Source: Pontibacterium granulatum (GTDB taxonomy: Bacteria > Pseudomonadota > Gammaproteobacteria > Pseudomonadales > Balneatricaceae). Taken from it: a stretch of 64,000 bases of DNA. The stretch spans positions 62,001-126,000 of the forward strand of contig NZ_JASBRH010000001.1 of the NCBI RefSeq assembly GCF_029961155.1, read 5' to 3'. Each line of letters opens with the position of its first letter. The stretch's first letter is position 1. The notes beneath the pieces were generated by a model. It worked only from the letters and a program-made list of their open reading frames with translations, did no database searches and had not been told where the DNA came from. The position numbers were made by a program, and so were the translations under genes. Shown in pieces: positions 1 to 8,138 of the stretch.

Positions 1-16
1 GACTCTATGAAAACAA

Positions 17-55
17 AAAAAGCACCGTCGGGTGCGAACCCATACGGTGCTTTTT
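17..55 (-). terminator. Intrinsic terminator of the rpsF-rpsR-rplI operon
   Basis: A 12-bp perfect inverted repeat (17-28 with 44-55) lies about 20 bases beyond the rplI stop codon. Read on the minus strand, the hairpin ends in a run of seven T. Position and structure fit a rho-independent terminator for the ribosomal protein operon. Confidence 0.85.
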
Positions 56-75
56 CAACAGAACGTTAACAGCAA

Positions 76-522
76 TTATTCAGCGACGATAGTCAGCTTG
101 ATAGTTGCGGTTACTTCCGGGTGCAGCTGGATAGCTACTTCGAACTCACCAGTGTGACGCAGAGCGCCTTCTGGCAGACGTACTTCGCTCTTCTCAACTT
201 CTGCACCAGCAGCAGTGATCGCATCAGCGATGTCTTTAGTACCGATAGAACCGAACAGCTTACCTTCGTCACCAGCTTTGGAAACGATAGTAACTTCTTT
301 CTCGTTCAGTGCTTCAGCACGAGCATTAGCAGCTGCCAGAGCTTCTGCAGCAGCAGCTTCCAGCTCAGCACGACGCTCTTCGAATTTAGCAACGTTCGCT
401 TCGGTAGCAGGAACAGCTTTACCCTGTGGAACCAGGAAGTTACGGCCGTAACCAGCTTTTACAGCAACCTTGTCACCCAGGTTACCCAGCTTACCAATTT
501 TTTCGAGCAGGATTACTTCCAT
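76..522 (-). CDS. rplI: 50S ribosomal protein L9
   Basis: L9 binds 23S rRNA near the base of the L1 stalk and helps maintain reading frame. The protein has 148 residues, the usual bacterial length. It begins [13 protein letters not shown], followed by the conserved [13 protein letters not shown] segment of the N-terminal RNA-binding domain. A long alanine/glutamate-rich connecting helix (about 45-75) precedes the C-terminal domain. It is the last gene of the rpsF-rpsR-rplI group, 54 bp after rpsR, and is followed directly by a terminator. Identification is secure. Confidence 0.98.
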   Translation of the reverse strand: MEVILLEKIGKLGNLGDKVAVKAGYGRNFLVPQGKAVPATEANVAKFEERRAELEAAAAEALAAANARAEALNEKEVTIVSKAGDEGKLFGSIGTKDIADAITAAGAEVEKSEVRLPEGALRHTGEFEVAIQLHPEVTATIKLTIVAE

Positions 523-576
523 CTCGGAAACCTCTTTTTCAGTTCTCTGCCAATCACTGGCAGTTTATTTCACAGC

Positions 577-804
577 TTACTTGTGGCCGTCAGTGTATGG
601 CAGCAGAGCGATGAAACGCGCGCGCTTGATCGCAGTAGCCAGCTGACGCTGGTAGCGAGCTTTAGTGCCAGTGATACGGCTAGGTACGATTTTACCAGTT
701 TCGGTAACGTAACCTTTCAGGGTGTCCAGATCTTTGTAATCGATCTCCTGAACACCTTCAGCGGTGAAACGACAGAACTTACGACGACGGAAAAAACGAG
801 CCAT
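577..804 (-). CDS. rpsR: 30S ribosomal protein S18
   Basis: S18 is a small basic protein that forms a heterodimer with S6 on the 30S platform. The 75-residue product begins with the basic [13 protein letters not shown] stretch and contains the conserved DYKDLDTLK and [18 protein letters not shown] motifs. A single cysteine (Cys11) is present rather than a zinc-binding set. It lies 31 bp downstream of rpsF and is co-transcribed with it, which keeps the S6:S18 partners in balance. Confidence 0.98.
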   Translation of the reverse strand: MARFFRRRKFCRFTAEGVQEIDYKDLDTLKGYVTETGKIVPSRITGTKARYQRQLATAIKRARFIALLPYTDGHK

Positions 805-835
805 TTTGGTCTCTCCTCAGAATGATGTCAGGTGA

Positions 836-1252
836 TTACTCAGCAGAAGCTTCTTCAGATTTAGCTTCAGCTGGTGCTTCCTGTTTAGCTTCAGCAGGCT
901 TCTCGTCACGACGAGGCTTGCGCTCTTCACGAGCTTCTGCAGCTTTGATTGGAGACACTTCAGTGATGGCTTCTTTACGACGAATAACCATGCTACGCAG
1001 CACAGCATCGTTGTAACGGAACAGGTTTTCCAGTTCGTCCAGCGCTTCCTGAGAACACTCAACGTTCATCAGAACGTAGTGTGCTTTGTGAGCGTTGTTG
1101 ATTGGGTAAGCCAGGTGACGACGGCCCCAGTCTTCCAGACGGTGAATCTGACCGTCAGCACCAGTGATAACACCAGTGTAACGCTCGATCATTGCCGGAA
1201 CCTGTTCGCTCTGGTTCGGGTGAACCAGGAATACGATTTCGTAATGACGCAT
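836..1252 (-). CDS. rpsF: 30S ribosomal protein S6
   Basis: S6 is the platform protein that pairs with S18. The 138-residue product starts [17 protein letters not shown] and contains the family motif [15 protein letters not shown], followed by [15 protein letters not shown]. The C-terminal 35 residues are a charged E/K/A/P-rich extension ending in acidic residues; in E. coli the S6 tail is the substrate of the glutamate ligase RimK. It is the first gene of the ribosomal operon, downstream of a strong promoter and a structured leader. Confidence 0.98.
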   Translation of the reverse strand: MRHYEIVFLVHPNQSEQVPAMIERYTGVITGADGQIHRLEDWGRRHLAYPINNAHKAHYVLMNVECSQEALDELENLFRYNDAVLRSMVIRRKEAITEVSPIKAAEAREERKPRRDEKPAEAKQEAPAEAKSEEASAE

Positions 1253-1275
1253 TTCAGCTCCTTACGGGTTAATAG

Positions 1276-1307
1276 CCTTCGGGTGACTGCCTAAATGGCC
1301 CCGAAAG
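1276..1307 (-). promoter_or_regulatory. Probable S6:S18-binding leader hairpin of rpsF
   Basis: The untranslated leader between the promoter and the rpsF start can form an 8-bp stem (1300-1307 with 1276-1283 in minus orientation). A CACCCG segment sits on the 3' side, just upstream of the ribosome site. In E. coli and many other bacteria the S6:S18 complex represses rpsF translation through a leader hairpin carrying an exposed CCG. Stem and position are seen; the regulatory role is inferred from the family. Confidence 0.5.
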
Positions 1308-1335
1308 CAAGGAGGTTAATATTTAAGGACGCGGC

Positions 1336-1364
1336 ATTATACGCTCAGTTACGGCTAACATCAA
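1336..1364 (-). promoter_or_regulatory. Sigma-70 promoter of the rpsF operon
   Basis: On the minus strand, TTGATG (1364-1359) and a perfect TATAAT (1341-1336) are separated by exactly 17 bases. The -10 box is about 84 bases upstream of the rpsF start, leaving room for the leader hairpin. This is the strongest promoter match noticed in the window, as expected for ribosomal protein genes. It lies just past the stop codon of the upstream lipoprotein gene. Confidence 0.8.
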
Positions 1365-1380
1365 CCAGCCTGCCGTTAGT

Positions 1381-1848
1381 TCAGAAGCAATCCAGTGCGG
1401 AATGACGGTAGTATGGCCACCAGTGATGGTGGTGATGATCGCCATATCGGTGGTATGCGGAATGGTGATGAAAATCCCACAGGCAACGCAGCCGTGCTTT
1501 TTGCCGCCCGAGGTTATAGGCTCGCACGAAGGCACCCTTCATATCCGCTGGGCAGACATCTTGGTAGTAATCGATCTGCAATCCCAACTGATAGCCGTTT
1601 GCAGGCGTGCAGTAGAGTCGGACACCCGCCTCTCGTCCTTTGAGGTATTCATCCACCTGAACCTGAACGGGCACACCGTGTTTATCACAGGACTTTTCAT
1701 GTTCGAAACGCCGCTCGGCGGAGAAACCGTTAGCACCGTCCCGCAGGCCGATATCATACCAGTTTCCAGCAACACAACTGTCTTTGCTGATTGACGCACA
1801 GCCAACCAACCCCAGACTTATCAGGCACAGACCCAAAGCTCTGTTCAT
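1381..1848 (-). CDS. DUF2799 lipoprotein with histidine-rich C-terminus
   Basis: A 155-residue predicted lipoprotein. The N-terminus is a short hydrophobic signal ending in the lipobox LVGC (Cys17), followed by A-S, so outer-membrane sorting is likely. The central part carries the DUF2799 pattern (NWYDIGLRDGANG, LKGREAGVRLYCTPANGYQLG, FVRAYNLGRQ). The last 30 residues are strikingly rich in His, Trp and Tyr, including a run of five histidines. The start ATG has a strong AGAGGAGG ribosome site. Function is unknown for the family; metal binding by the tail is only an inference. Confidence 0.85.
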   Translation of the reverse strand: MNRALGLCLISLGLVGCASISKDSCVAGNWYDIGLRDGANGFSAERRFEHEKSCDKHGVPVQVQVDEYLKGREAGVRLYCTPANGYQLGLQIDYYQDVCPADMKGAFVRAYNLGRQKARLRCLWDFHHHSAYHRYGDHHHHHWWPYYRHSALDCF

Positions 1849-1980
1849 TGCAGCGCCTCCTCTGATTTGAGGCCGGGGCAGCCGGGTTCAACGACACCCC
1901 GGTGACGGGGATACAGACTCCATAAGGCAATACGCTCCTGATCTATCAGACTGTGAGGAGACTCGGAGGGTTCAAAACGA

Positions 1981-2014
1981 AAAACGGGCCACCCATTTAA
2001 GGACAGCCCGTTTT
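1981..2014 (-). terminator. Intrinsic terminator downstream of the OsmC-like gene
   Basis: A 9-bp inverted repeat (1981-1989 with 2006-2014) flanks a 16-base loop. The T-rich tail on the minus strand follows about 30 bases beyond the OsmC-like stop codon. It probably ends the trp/OsmC transcript and insulates the lipoprotein gene. Confidence 0.7.
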
Positions 2015-2042
2015 AATTGATAACAGATCAGAGGTGCGTCGA

Positions 2043-2474
2043 TTATTCGACTTCAACGATCTCGTAGCTGTGGGTGATCTTCACACCACCGCGCTCCAGC
2101 ATCAGAGATGCAGAGCAATACTCGTCAGCGGACAGCTTCACTGCGCGTGCAACGTGATTCTCTTTCAGATTACGGCCGCTCACCACAAACTTAATGTGGA
2201 TATCAGTGAAGACTGCAGGAACCTCATCGGCACGCTTGGCATCGATCTCCGCCACACAGTCCACCACGTCCTGACGGGTCTTTTTCAGAATCCCTACCAC
2301 GTCGTAGCTGGTGCATCCGCCCAGACCCAACAGCATCAGCTCCATCGGACGTGGCCCCTGTTTCAGCTCGCCGTCGATCATTACATCGAAACCGGAACCG
2401 GTTGTGCCCTGAAAACGCACATCACTGTCCCACTTAACTTTTGCACTCATATCCACGTTGCTTATCTCCGACAT
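2043..2474 (-). CDS. OsmC/Ohr family protein (YhfA-like)
   Basis: A 143-residue OsmC-fold protein. The two conserved redox cysteines of the family are visible: Cys54 in the GLGGCTSYDVV helix and Cys120 in LSADEYCSASLML. The family includes thiol peroxidases acting on organic hydroperoxides; the YhfA subgroup is of uncertain substrate. An internal ATG at codon 9 (MSAKVKWDS) fits homologues better than the upstream ATG, so the true start could be 2450. It follows trpC on the same strand with about 60 bp between. In Pseudomonas a Crp/Vfr gene separates trpC from a similar OsmC gene; that gene is not here. Confidence 0.85.
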   Translation of the reverse strand: MSEISNVDMSAKVKWDSDVRFQGTTGSGFDVMIDGELKQGPRPMELMLLGLGGCTSYDVVGILKKTRQDVVDCVAEIDAKRADEVPAVFTDIHIKFVVSGRNLKENHVARAVKLSADEYCSASLMLERGGVKITHSYEIVEVE

Positions 2475-2533
2475 TAGCCATCCAGCGAAGAACCGGCCTG
2501 GCAGTGCAGGCCTGAATCGCTATCTTTATTATC

Positions 2534-3343
2534 TTATTCAAACAGCTCTTTGAGCTTGCTGCCCGGGTCTTCAGCACGCATAAACGCTTCACCCACCAGG
2601 AAGCTGTGTACATCCCGTTCACGCATCGCTGCCACATCATCTTTGGTGTGTATACCACTCTCGGTCACCACAATGGTGTCTTCCGGAATGCGATCCAGCA
2701 GTTCAAAGGTGTGATCCAGCGACAGGTTGAAGGTGTGCAGGTCGCGGTTGTTAATACCAATCAGACGGTTACCCAGCGGCAGCGCACGCTCCAGCTCTTC
2801 GCCGTTGTGCACTTCCACCAGCACATCCATACCCAGCTCGTGAGCCAGCGTGTTCAGATGAGTCATCTGCTGGTCTTCCAACGCCGCCACAATCAACAGG
2901 ATACAGTCCGCACCGATCGCACGGGCTTCGTACACCTGATACGGATCGACGATGAAGTCTTTGCGGATCACCGGTAGAGAGCAGGCTGCGCGCGCCTGCT
3001 GCAGGTAGTCTTCGCAGCCCTGGAAGTAATCCGCATCGGTCAGCACGGACAGACAGCTGGCACCACCTGCTTCGTAGGACTGAGCGATCTCCGCAGGTAC
3101 GAAATTTTCGCGGATCACGCCCTTCGACGGGCTCGCTTTTTTCGCTTCCGCAATCACGGCAGAACGGCCTTCAGCAATGGCGCGAGCCATGCTATCGACA
3201 AAACCACGCGGGTCCGTGTCGCCGCCCTTCTGCGCTTCGATCTGCGCTTTCAGATCGTCGATGGAAACCTTGGCAGAACGCTCAGCAACCTCTTCCGCCT
3301 TGCGCGCCAGAATCTTCTTCAGAATCGTTGGTGTATCAGACAT
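2534..3343 (-). CDS. trpC: Indole-3-glycerol phosphate synthase
   Basis: TrpC converts CdRP to indole-3-glycerol phosphate, the fourth step of tryptophan synthesis. It is a monofunctional TIM-barrel enzyme of 269 residues, not fused to TrpF. Visible motifs include [11 protein letters not shown] (catalytic lysine region), [37 protein letters not shown] and the phosphate-binding VTESGI. The ATG at 3343 is preferred over the GTG one codon upstream because AAAGG lies about 8 bases before it. It starts 3 bp after trpD ends, so the genes are translationally coupled. Confidence 0.97.
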   Translation of the reverse strand: MSDTPTILKKILARKAEEVAERSAKVSIDDLKAQIEAQKGGDTDPRGFVDSMARAIAEGRSAVIAEAKKASPSKGVIRENFVPAEIAQSYEAGGASCLSVLTDADYFQGCEDYLQQARAACSLPVIRKDFIVDPYQVYEARAIGADCILLIVAALEDQQMTHLNTLAHELGMDVLVEVHNGEELERALPLGNRLIGINNRDLHTFNLSLDHTFELLDRIPEDTIVVTESGIHTKDDVAAMRERDVHSFLVGEAFMRAEDPGSKLKELFE

Positions 3344-3346
3344 CAC

Positions 3347-4369
3347 TTAACCTTTAAATCCCTGGCTGAACTGCGCCAGCTCCTCTACTTTCGCCGCAGC
3401 GGCGCCGGAGAGGATTGTTTCTTTCGCTTTGGCCACACCCGCTTTCAGACTGTCCGCCAGATCAGCCGCGTAGATCGCCGCGCCCGCGTTCAGAGAGATC
3501 ATATCGATCGCTTTGGCATTTTCACCGGCAAACGCCGCACGGATCACCGCAAGGCTCTCGTCTGAGCTATGTACCGTCAGACCCTCCAGGCTCTGACGGT
3601 CGATGCCCGCATCTTCCGGGGTCAGCGTGTATTCAGTCACTTCACCGTCTTTCAGTTCAGCCACTTGGGTATGACCCGCCAGACTGATCTCATCCAGACC
3701 GTCCTCGGCATGAACCACCAGCGCATGTTTCGCACCTAACGCTTTCAGTGCTTCCGCCAACGGACGGCACAATGCACCGTCAAACACACCCAGCAGGTAG
3801 TGTTTAGCACCGGCAGGGTTGGTCAGTGGTCCCAGCACATTAAACAACGTGCGCAGCGCCATCTCTTTACGTGGACCTATCGCGTACTTCATCGCACTGT
3901 GGTGCTGGGGTGCAAACATAAAGCCGACACCGATCTCATCGATGCAACGCGCTACCTGCTCAGGATTCAGTTCCAGGTTCACGCCTGCGGTTTCCAGCAG
4001 GTCGGCCGCGCCGGAGCTGGAAGATACGGAACGGTTGCCGTGTTTCGCCACGTTGCCGCCCGCAGCCGCGACCACAAAAGATGACGCGCTGGAGACGTTA
4101 AACAGGTTGGATCCGTCACCGCCGGTACCCACGATATCCACCGCGTTTTCGCTCTGGATCGATACCGGTACCGCCAGTTCACGCATTACAGCAGCCGCCG
4201 CGCTGATCTCGTCAACGGTCTCGCCTTTCATACGCATGGCGATCAGGAAACCGCCGATCTGCGCTTCGGTCGCTTCACCGGTCATGATCTGACGCATTAC
4301 CGCTTTCATCTCGTCAGAAGTCAGGTCACGACGTTCAACCGCCGCAGCCAAAGCTTGTTTAATATCCAT
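3347..4369 (-). CDS. trpD: Anthranilate phosphoribosyltransferase
   Basis: TrpD transfers the phosphoribosyl group of PRPP to anthranilate. The protein has about 340 residues and is not fused to TrpG. Class motifs are present: the PRPP-binding [16 protein letters not shown], the [18 protein letters not shown] loop with its basic and serine residues, and [18 protein letters not shown]. The start at [11 protein letters not shown] (4369) matches family N-termini better than the ATG four codons upstream. It lies between trpG and trpC in a compact operon. Confidence 0.97.
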   Translation of the reverse strand: MDIKQALAAAVERRDLTSDEMKAVMRQIMTGEATEAQIGGFLIAMRMKGETVDEISAAAAVMRELAVPVSIQSENAVDIVGTGGDGSNLFNVSSASSFVVAAAGGNVAKHGNRSVSSSSGAADLLETAGVNLELNPEQVARCIDEIGVGFMFAPQHHSAMKYAIGPRKEMALRTLFNVLGPLTNPAGAKHYLLGVFDGALCRPLAEALKALGAKHALVVHAEDGLDEISLAGHTQVAELKDGEVTEYTLTPEDAGIDRQSLEGLTVHSSDESLAVIRAAFAGENAKAIDMISLNAGAAIYAADLADSLKAGVAKAKETILSGAAAAKVEELAQFSQGFKG

Positions 4370-4385
4370 GCAACTTACCAACCTG

Positions 4386-4970
4386 TTATTTTTTTCGTTT
4401 CAGGAAGTTCGCCAGCAGGTCATGCCCCTGCTCGGTGAGGATTGATTCCGGGTGGAACTGCACACCTTCAATGTCCAGTTCCTTATGACGCACACCCATA
4501 ATCTCGTCGATGCTGCCATCTTCATTCTGGGTCCAGGCAGTAATCTCCAGACACTCCGGCAGGGTTTCCTGGTCAATTACCAGCGAGTGGTAGCGGGTTA
4601 CCTCAACGGGATTGGCCAGCCCTTCGAACACTCCGGTGTTGTTGTGGTACACCGGAGAGGTTTTGCCGTGCATCACCTCTTTAGCACGCACTATTTTACC
4701 GCCAAACGCCTGGCCGATACTTTGGTGCCCCAGACAGATACCAAACAGCGGCAGCTTGCCGCCGAAGTGGTTGATCGCCTCCACGGAGATACCCGCTTCA
4801 TTCGGCGTACAGGGTCCTGGGGAGATCACCAGATGTTCCGGCTGTTTCGCCTCGATCTCTTCGATGGTGATTTCGTCATTCCGATGCACCTCAACCTCAG
4901 CACCCAGCTCACCCAGATACTGCACCACGTTGTAGGTGAAAGAGTCGTAGTTATCGATCATTAATAACAT
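4386..4970 (-). CDS. trpG: Anthranilate synthase component II (glutamine amidotransferase)
   Basis: TrpG releases ammonia from glutamine and passes it to TrpE. It is a 194-residue class-I glutamine amidotransferase beginning [14 protein letters not shown]. The nucleophile elbow [14 protein letters not shown] carries the catalytic cysteine, and [10 protein letters not shown] carries the His/Glu of the triad. The same subunit can serve PabB in folate synthesis in many gammaproteobacteria; that is possible here but not shown. It follows trpE after 22 bp. Confidence 0.96.
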   Translation of the reverse strand: MLLMIDNYDSFTYNVVQYLGELGAEVEVHRNDEITIEEIEAKQPEHLVISPGPCTPNEAGISVEAINHFGGKLPLFGICLGHQSIGQAFGGKIVRAKEVMHGKTSPVYHNNTGVFEGLANPVEVTRYHSLVIDQETLPECLEITAWTQNEDGSIDEIMGVRHKELDIEGVQFHPESILTEQGHDLLANFLKRKK

Positions 4971-4992
4971 TGTTTTTTACCTGTGCTGAGAC

Positions 4993-6471
4993 TCAGAGAT
5001 TATCCAGACCTTTTTCAACCATCGCCACCGCGCGGAAGATCGCACGGCCTTTATTCATGGTTTCCTTCCACTCCAGACGTGGAACGGAATCCGCCACAAC
5101 ACCGGCGCCAGCCTGGATGTGCAGGGTGTTGTCCTTGATCACGGCGGTACGGATTGCAATTGCAGTGTCCATGTTGCCATTCCAGGAGAGATAACCTACA
5201 GCGCCGCCATAGACGCCACGTTTCACCGGTTCCAGTTCGTCGATGATCTCCATGGCACGCACTTTCGGCGCACCACTGAGGGTACCGGCCGGCAACGTCG
5301 CACGCAGCACGTCCATCGCACTCACATCCGGCTTCAGTTTACCGTTCACGTTGGAGACGATGTGCATTACGTGGGAGTAGCGTTCGATCACCATTTTGGC
5401 GGTCAGCTCAACGCCACCGATCTCGGCAACACGACCTACATCATTGCGCCCCAGGTCGATAAGCATCAGGTGCTCGGCGATCTCTTTTGGATCCGCCAGC
5501 AGTTCCGCTTCCAGCGCCTTGTCTTCCTCTTCGGTCTTACCACGACGACGGGTTCCGGCAATCGGACGAACGCTGACGGTACCGTCTTCGACACGGGCCA
5601 GAATCTCCGGCGAGGAGCCCACGACGTGGAAATCATCCAGGTGCAGCACGTACATATACGGGGATGGGTTCAGGCTGCGCAACGCGCGGTAGAGATCCAA
5701 CGGACGGCTTTCAAACGGGATCGACATACGCTGTGAGATCACCGTCTGCATCACATCACCGGAGAGAATGTACTCCTTAATGCGATCTACAGAATCCATG
5801 AACTCCTGCTCGCCGAAGCTGGATTTGAACTCGTTTTCATCCACCTCCCGACCTTTACGCTGGCGTTCGAGTGGCACACTGAAACGTAAGCGGTTAACCA
5901 GCGCATCCAGACGCTGTTGCGCCAGTTCGTAAGCACCGTCGTATTCCGGGTTGGCCAGGCAGATCAACACCAGCTTGCCGCTGAGGTTGTCGAATACCAC
6001 GACCTCGTCGGATACCATCAGTAGGATATCCGGGGTACCGATCACATCTTCCGGTACGTTTTTCTGCAGACGCTTTTCCACGTAGCGCACACAGTCGTAA
6101 CCAAAGTAGCCCACCAAGCCACCGTTAAAGCGCGGTAGGTCCGGCAGGTCCGGCACGCGGTAGCGCTTCTGGAACTCTTCGACAAATGCCAGCGGGTCTT
6201 GCACGTGGTGGCGCTCAACCACGGCACCGTCGGTCTCTACGGTTACATCAAAACCGGACACTTTCAGTACGGTACGACATGGCAAACCAATGATGGAGTA
6301 ACGCCCCCATTTCTCACCACCTTCTACAGACTCCAGCAGATAACTGTAAGGTGCATTGGCCAATTTGGTGTAGGTGGATAGGGGGGTATCCAGATCCGCG
6401 AGCACTTCGCGAACGACGGGAATACGGTTGTAATTCTGGGCTGCCAGTTCGGCAAACAGTTCAGGTGTCAT
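4993..6471 (-). CDS. trpE: Anthranilate synthase component I
   Basis: TrpE makes anthranilate from chorismate. The 492-residue protein has the N-terminal feedback-inhibition segment [17 protein letters not shown], where LLES is the tryptophan-binding signature. The chorismate-binding domain includes [63 protein letters not shown] and [17 protein letters not shown]. It opens the trpEGDC operon. A 312-bp spacer with inverted repeats lies upstream, so leader-level control is possible, but no tryptophan-rich leader peptide was found. Confidence 0.97.
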   Translation of the reverse strand: MTPELFAELAAQNYNRIPVVREVLADLDTPLSTYTKLANAPYSYLLESVEGGEKWGRYSIIGLPCRTVLKVSGFDVTVETDGAVVERHHVQDPLAFVEEFQKRYRVPDLPDLPRFNGGLVGYFGYDCVRYVEKRLQKNVPEDVIGTPDILLMVSDEVVVFDNLSGKLVLICLANPEYDGAYELAQQRLDALVNRLRFSVPLERQRKGREVDENEFKSSFGEQEFMDSVDRIKEYILSGDVMQTVISQRMSIPFESRPLDLYRALRSLNPSPYMYVLHLDDFHVVGSSPEILARVEDGTVSVRPIAGTRRRGKTEEEDKALEAELLADPKEIAEHLMLIDLGRNDVGRVAEIGGVELTAKMVIERYSHVMHIVSNVNGKLKPDVSAMDVLRATLPAGTLSGAPKVRAMEIIDELEPVKRGVYGGAVGYLSWNGNMDTAIAIRTAVIKDNTLHIQAGAGVVADSVPRLEWKETMNKGRAIFRAVAMVEKGLDNL

Positions 6472-6783
6472 GCTTATCTCTCAGACGAAAACGGGTACGG
6501 GTGTGAGATCGATGCAGGATGCACTGAAACAGTGGTAAGACGACTGGTAAACGAGCGTCGTCTGGAAAGGGTGTGTAGTTCAGCGATCTCTGCAACGAGT
6601 AAGACAAAACTCGTTCAGGCACACCATCGCCATCGCTCACCGATATACGGCAAACGGGGCAGCGCACCAAAGTTCTGCAGAGATTCGTATGAATTCACGG
6701 TAGATCGCTTAATGTCAGCAAAATAAATCAATAACGAGACCTTATAGCAGCAATCCTTCCGAATCAACCGCCAATTGGACCTG
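6472..6783 (-). promoter_or_regulatory. trpE upstream spacer with nested inverted repeats
   Basis: No convincing gene is present in these 312 bases. The segment holds a 9-bp inverted repeat (6586-6594 with 6676-6684). Immediately inside its left arm is a 6-bp hairpin (6595-6600 with 6609-6614). A weak promoter-like pair is seen on the minus strand (TTGATT at 6767-6762, TATAAG at 6746-6741), but the 15-base spacing is short. There is no T-run after the hairpins, so a classical attenuator is not supported. Confidence 0.35.
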
Positions 6784-7947
6784 TTAGTCTTTCAGGGTAG
6801 TTTTTAACAGCCAATAGCCGGAAACAGCCGATAAAAGTGAGCCTAGAAGGATCGCCAGGCGATCAGCACCACCATAAAGGTCCGCCATACCTTCGTAGGC
6901 CAGAGAGTCTACAAACAGACTCATGGTAAATCCGATACCAGTAAGTAACGACACACCATAAATTGATCTCCAGTGCGCTCCCTGAGGTTTTTTCGCAATC
7001 CCACTTATGATTGCCAACCACGTAAACAGAAAGACACCCACCTGCTTACCCAAAAAAAGCCCCGCCATTATGCCAAGCGGAGCGGAGGCAAATAAAAGAT
7101 CCAGTGAGATGGCATTTAATGACACACCTGCGTTCGCAAAGGCAAAGAACGGCAGGATTGCGAATGCGACCCAGGGATGCAACTGCTGTTCCAGCCACGT
7201 AAGCGGCGAAAACGTTGGCTTGTCGGGATTGGTTAAAGGAATCGCAAACGCCAGCACGACGCCCGACAACGTTGCATGCACACCTGACTTAAGCACACTA
7301 ACCCACAGCACCATCCCCACGATCATGTAAGCTGCAATGCGCATTACCCCCATACGGTTCATAATAAACAGCAGTGCGATTGTCACTTCGGCAACGTACA
7401 GGGAAAGAGCAGACAATTCGGTGGTATAAAACAGCGCGATGATCAGGATAGCCCCAAGGTCATCGATGATCGCCAGGGTCATCAGAAAGAGTTTGAGGGC
7501 GGTGGGCACCCGACTCCCCAGCAGCGACAGCACACCCAGTGCAAAAGCAATATCCGTCGCAGTGGGTATTGCCCAACCGCGCATCGCAATATCATCGCCC
7601 CAATTAAAATAAGTAAAACAGAGCGCTGGAACCAGCATCCCCCCTAAAGCAGCAACGACGGGTAATACAACGTTACTGGTTTCGGATAAACGCCCAACGA
7701 GGATCTCCCTTTTGACCTCAAGCCCGACCAACATAAAGAAGATCGCCATCAGGCCATCGTTTATCCACAGCAAAAGCGGCTTATCCAGCTGCAATGGTCC
7801 CACCCGTACCTCAACCGGCAGGTCCAGGATTGCCTGGTAGTATGAGTCCAGGGGGCTATTCGCCATTACCATGGCCAACCCCATCGCGCCTATCAGCAGA
7901 ATGCCACTTGCGGACTCCAGCTTGAGGAAGCGTTCCACAATTTGCAT
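6784..7947 (-). CDS. nhaA: Na+/H+ antiporter NhaA
   Basis: NhaA is an inner-membrane electrogenic antiporter exchanging sodium (or lithium) for protons, central to salt and alkaline pH homeostasis. The 387-residue product shows about twelve hydrophobic segments. It has the family signature IPTATDIAFALGVLSLLG and the ion-binding aspartate pair in LAIIDDLGAILIIALFY. Start ATG 7947 gives the usual N-terminus MQIVERFLKLESASGILL, with an AGGGGT ribosome site. The reading frame extends 17 codons upstream, but through a terminator hairpin, so the longer start is rejected. It is divergent from nhaR. Confidence 0.96.
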   Translation of the reverse strand: MQIVERFLKLESASGILLIGAMGLAMVMANSPLDSYYQAILDLPVEVRVGPLQLDKPLLLWINDGLMAIFFMLVGLEVKREILVGRLSETSNVVLPVVAALGGMLVPALCFTYFNWGDDIAMRGWAIPTATDIAFALGVLSLLGSRVPTALKLFLMTLAIIDDLGAILIIALFYTTELSALSLYVAEVTIALLFIMNRMGVMRIAAYMIVGMVLWVSVLKSGVHATLSGVVLAFAIPLTNPDKPTFSPLTWLEQQLHPWVAFAILPFFAFANAGVSLNAISLDLLFASAPLGIMAGLFLGKQVGVFLFTWLAIISGIAKKPQGAHWRSIYGVSLLTGIGFTMSLFVDSLAYEGMADLYGGADRLAILLGSLLSAVSGYWLLKTTLKD

Positions 7948-7957
7948 AGTCACCCCT

Positions 7958-7983
7958 AAAAAAAAACCCCGGCTAGCCGGGGT
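7958..7983 (-). terminator. Intrinsic terminator in the nhaA leader, abutting its ribosome site
   Basis: A perfect 16-base palindrome of G/C-rich sequence (7967-7982) is followed on the minus strand by nine T (7966-7958). The nhaA Shine-Dalgarno AGGGGT (7957-7952) comes next, then ATG at 7947. A terminator here can only act on nhaA's own transcript or on readthrough into it, which suggests transcription attenuation. A second hairpin (8011-8016 with 8030-8035) lies upstream. The effector is unknown. Confidence 0.75.
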
Positions 7984-8138
7984 ATATAATTTTAGCATTG
8001 TGATAAGAGCCTGCTGTCATTTTCAGTCCCAGCAGCCAGACTATCGGGGGGAGAACTCATTTAATGATTCCAGTATACTCAGCCAAATAAACAAAAAAAT
8101 TCGAAATTAATACAAATTTACTTCGCTTTTTTCGAACT

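Noticed and set aside
6461-6670. A 69-codon minus-strand frame with a CPVC motif upstream of trpE
   Set aside because: It overlaps the trpE start, uses a TTG start without a ribosome site, and only one CxxC is present. It is more likely leader DNA than a zinc-finger peptide.
7948-7998. N-terminal extension of NhaA by 17 residues
   Set aside because: It would be encoded by the terminator hairpin and T-run, and the ATG at 7947 has a proper ribosome site and gives the family N-terminus.
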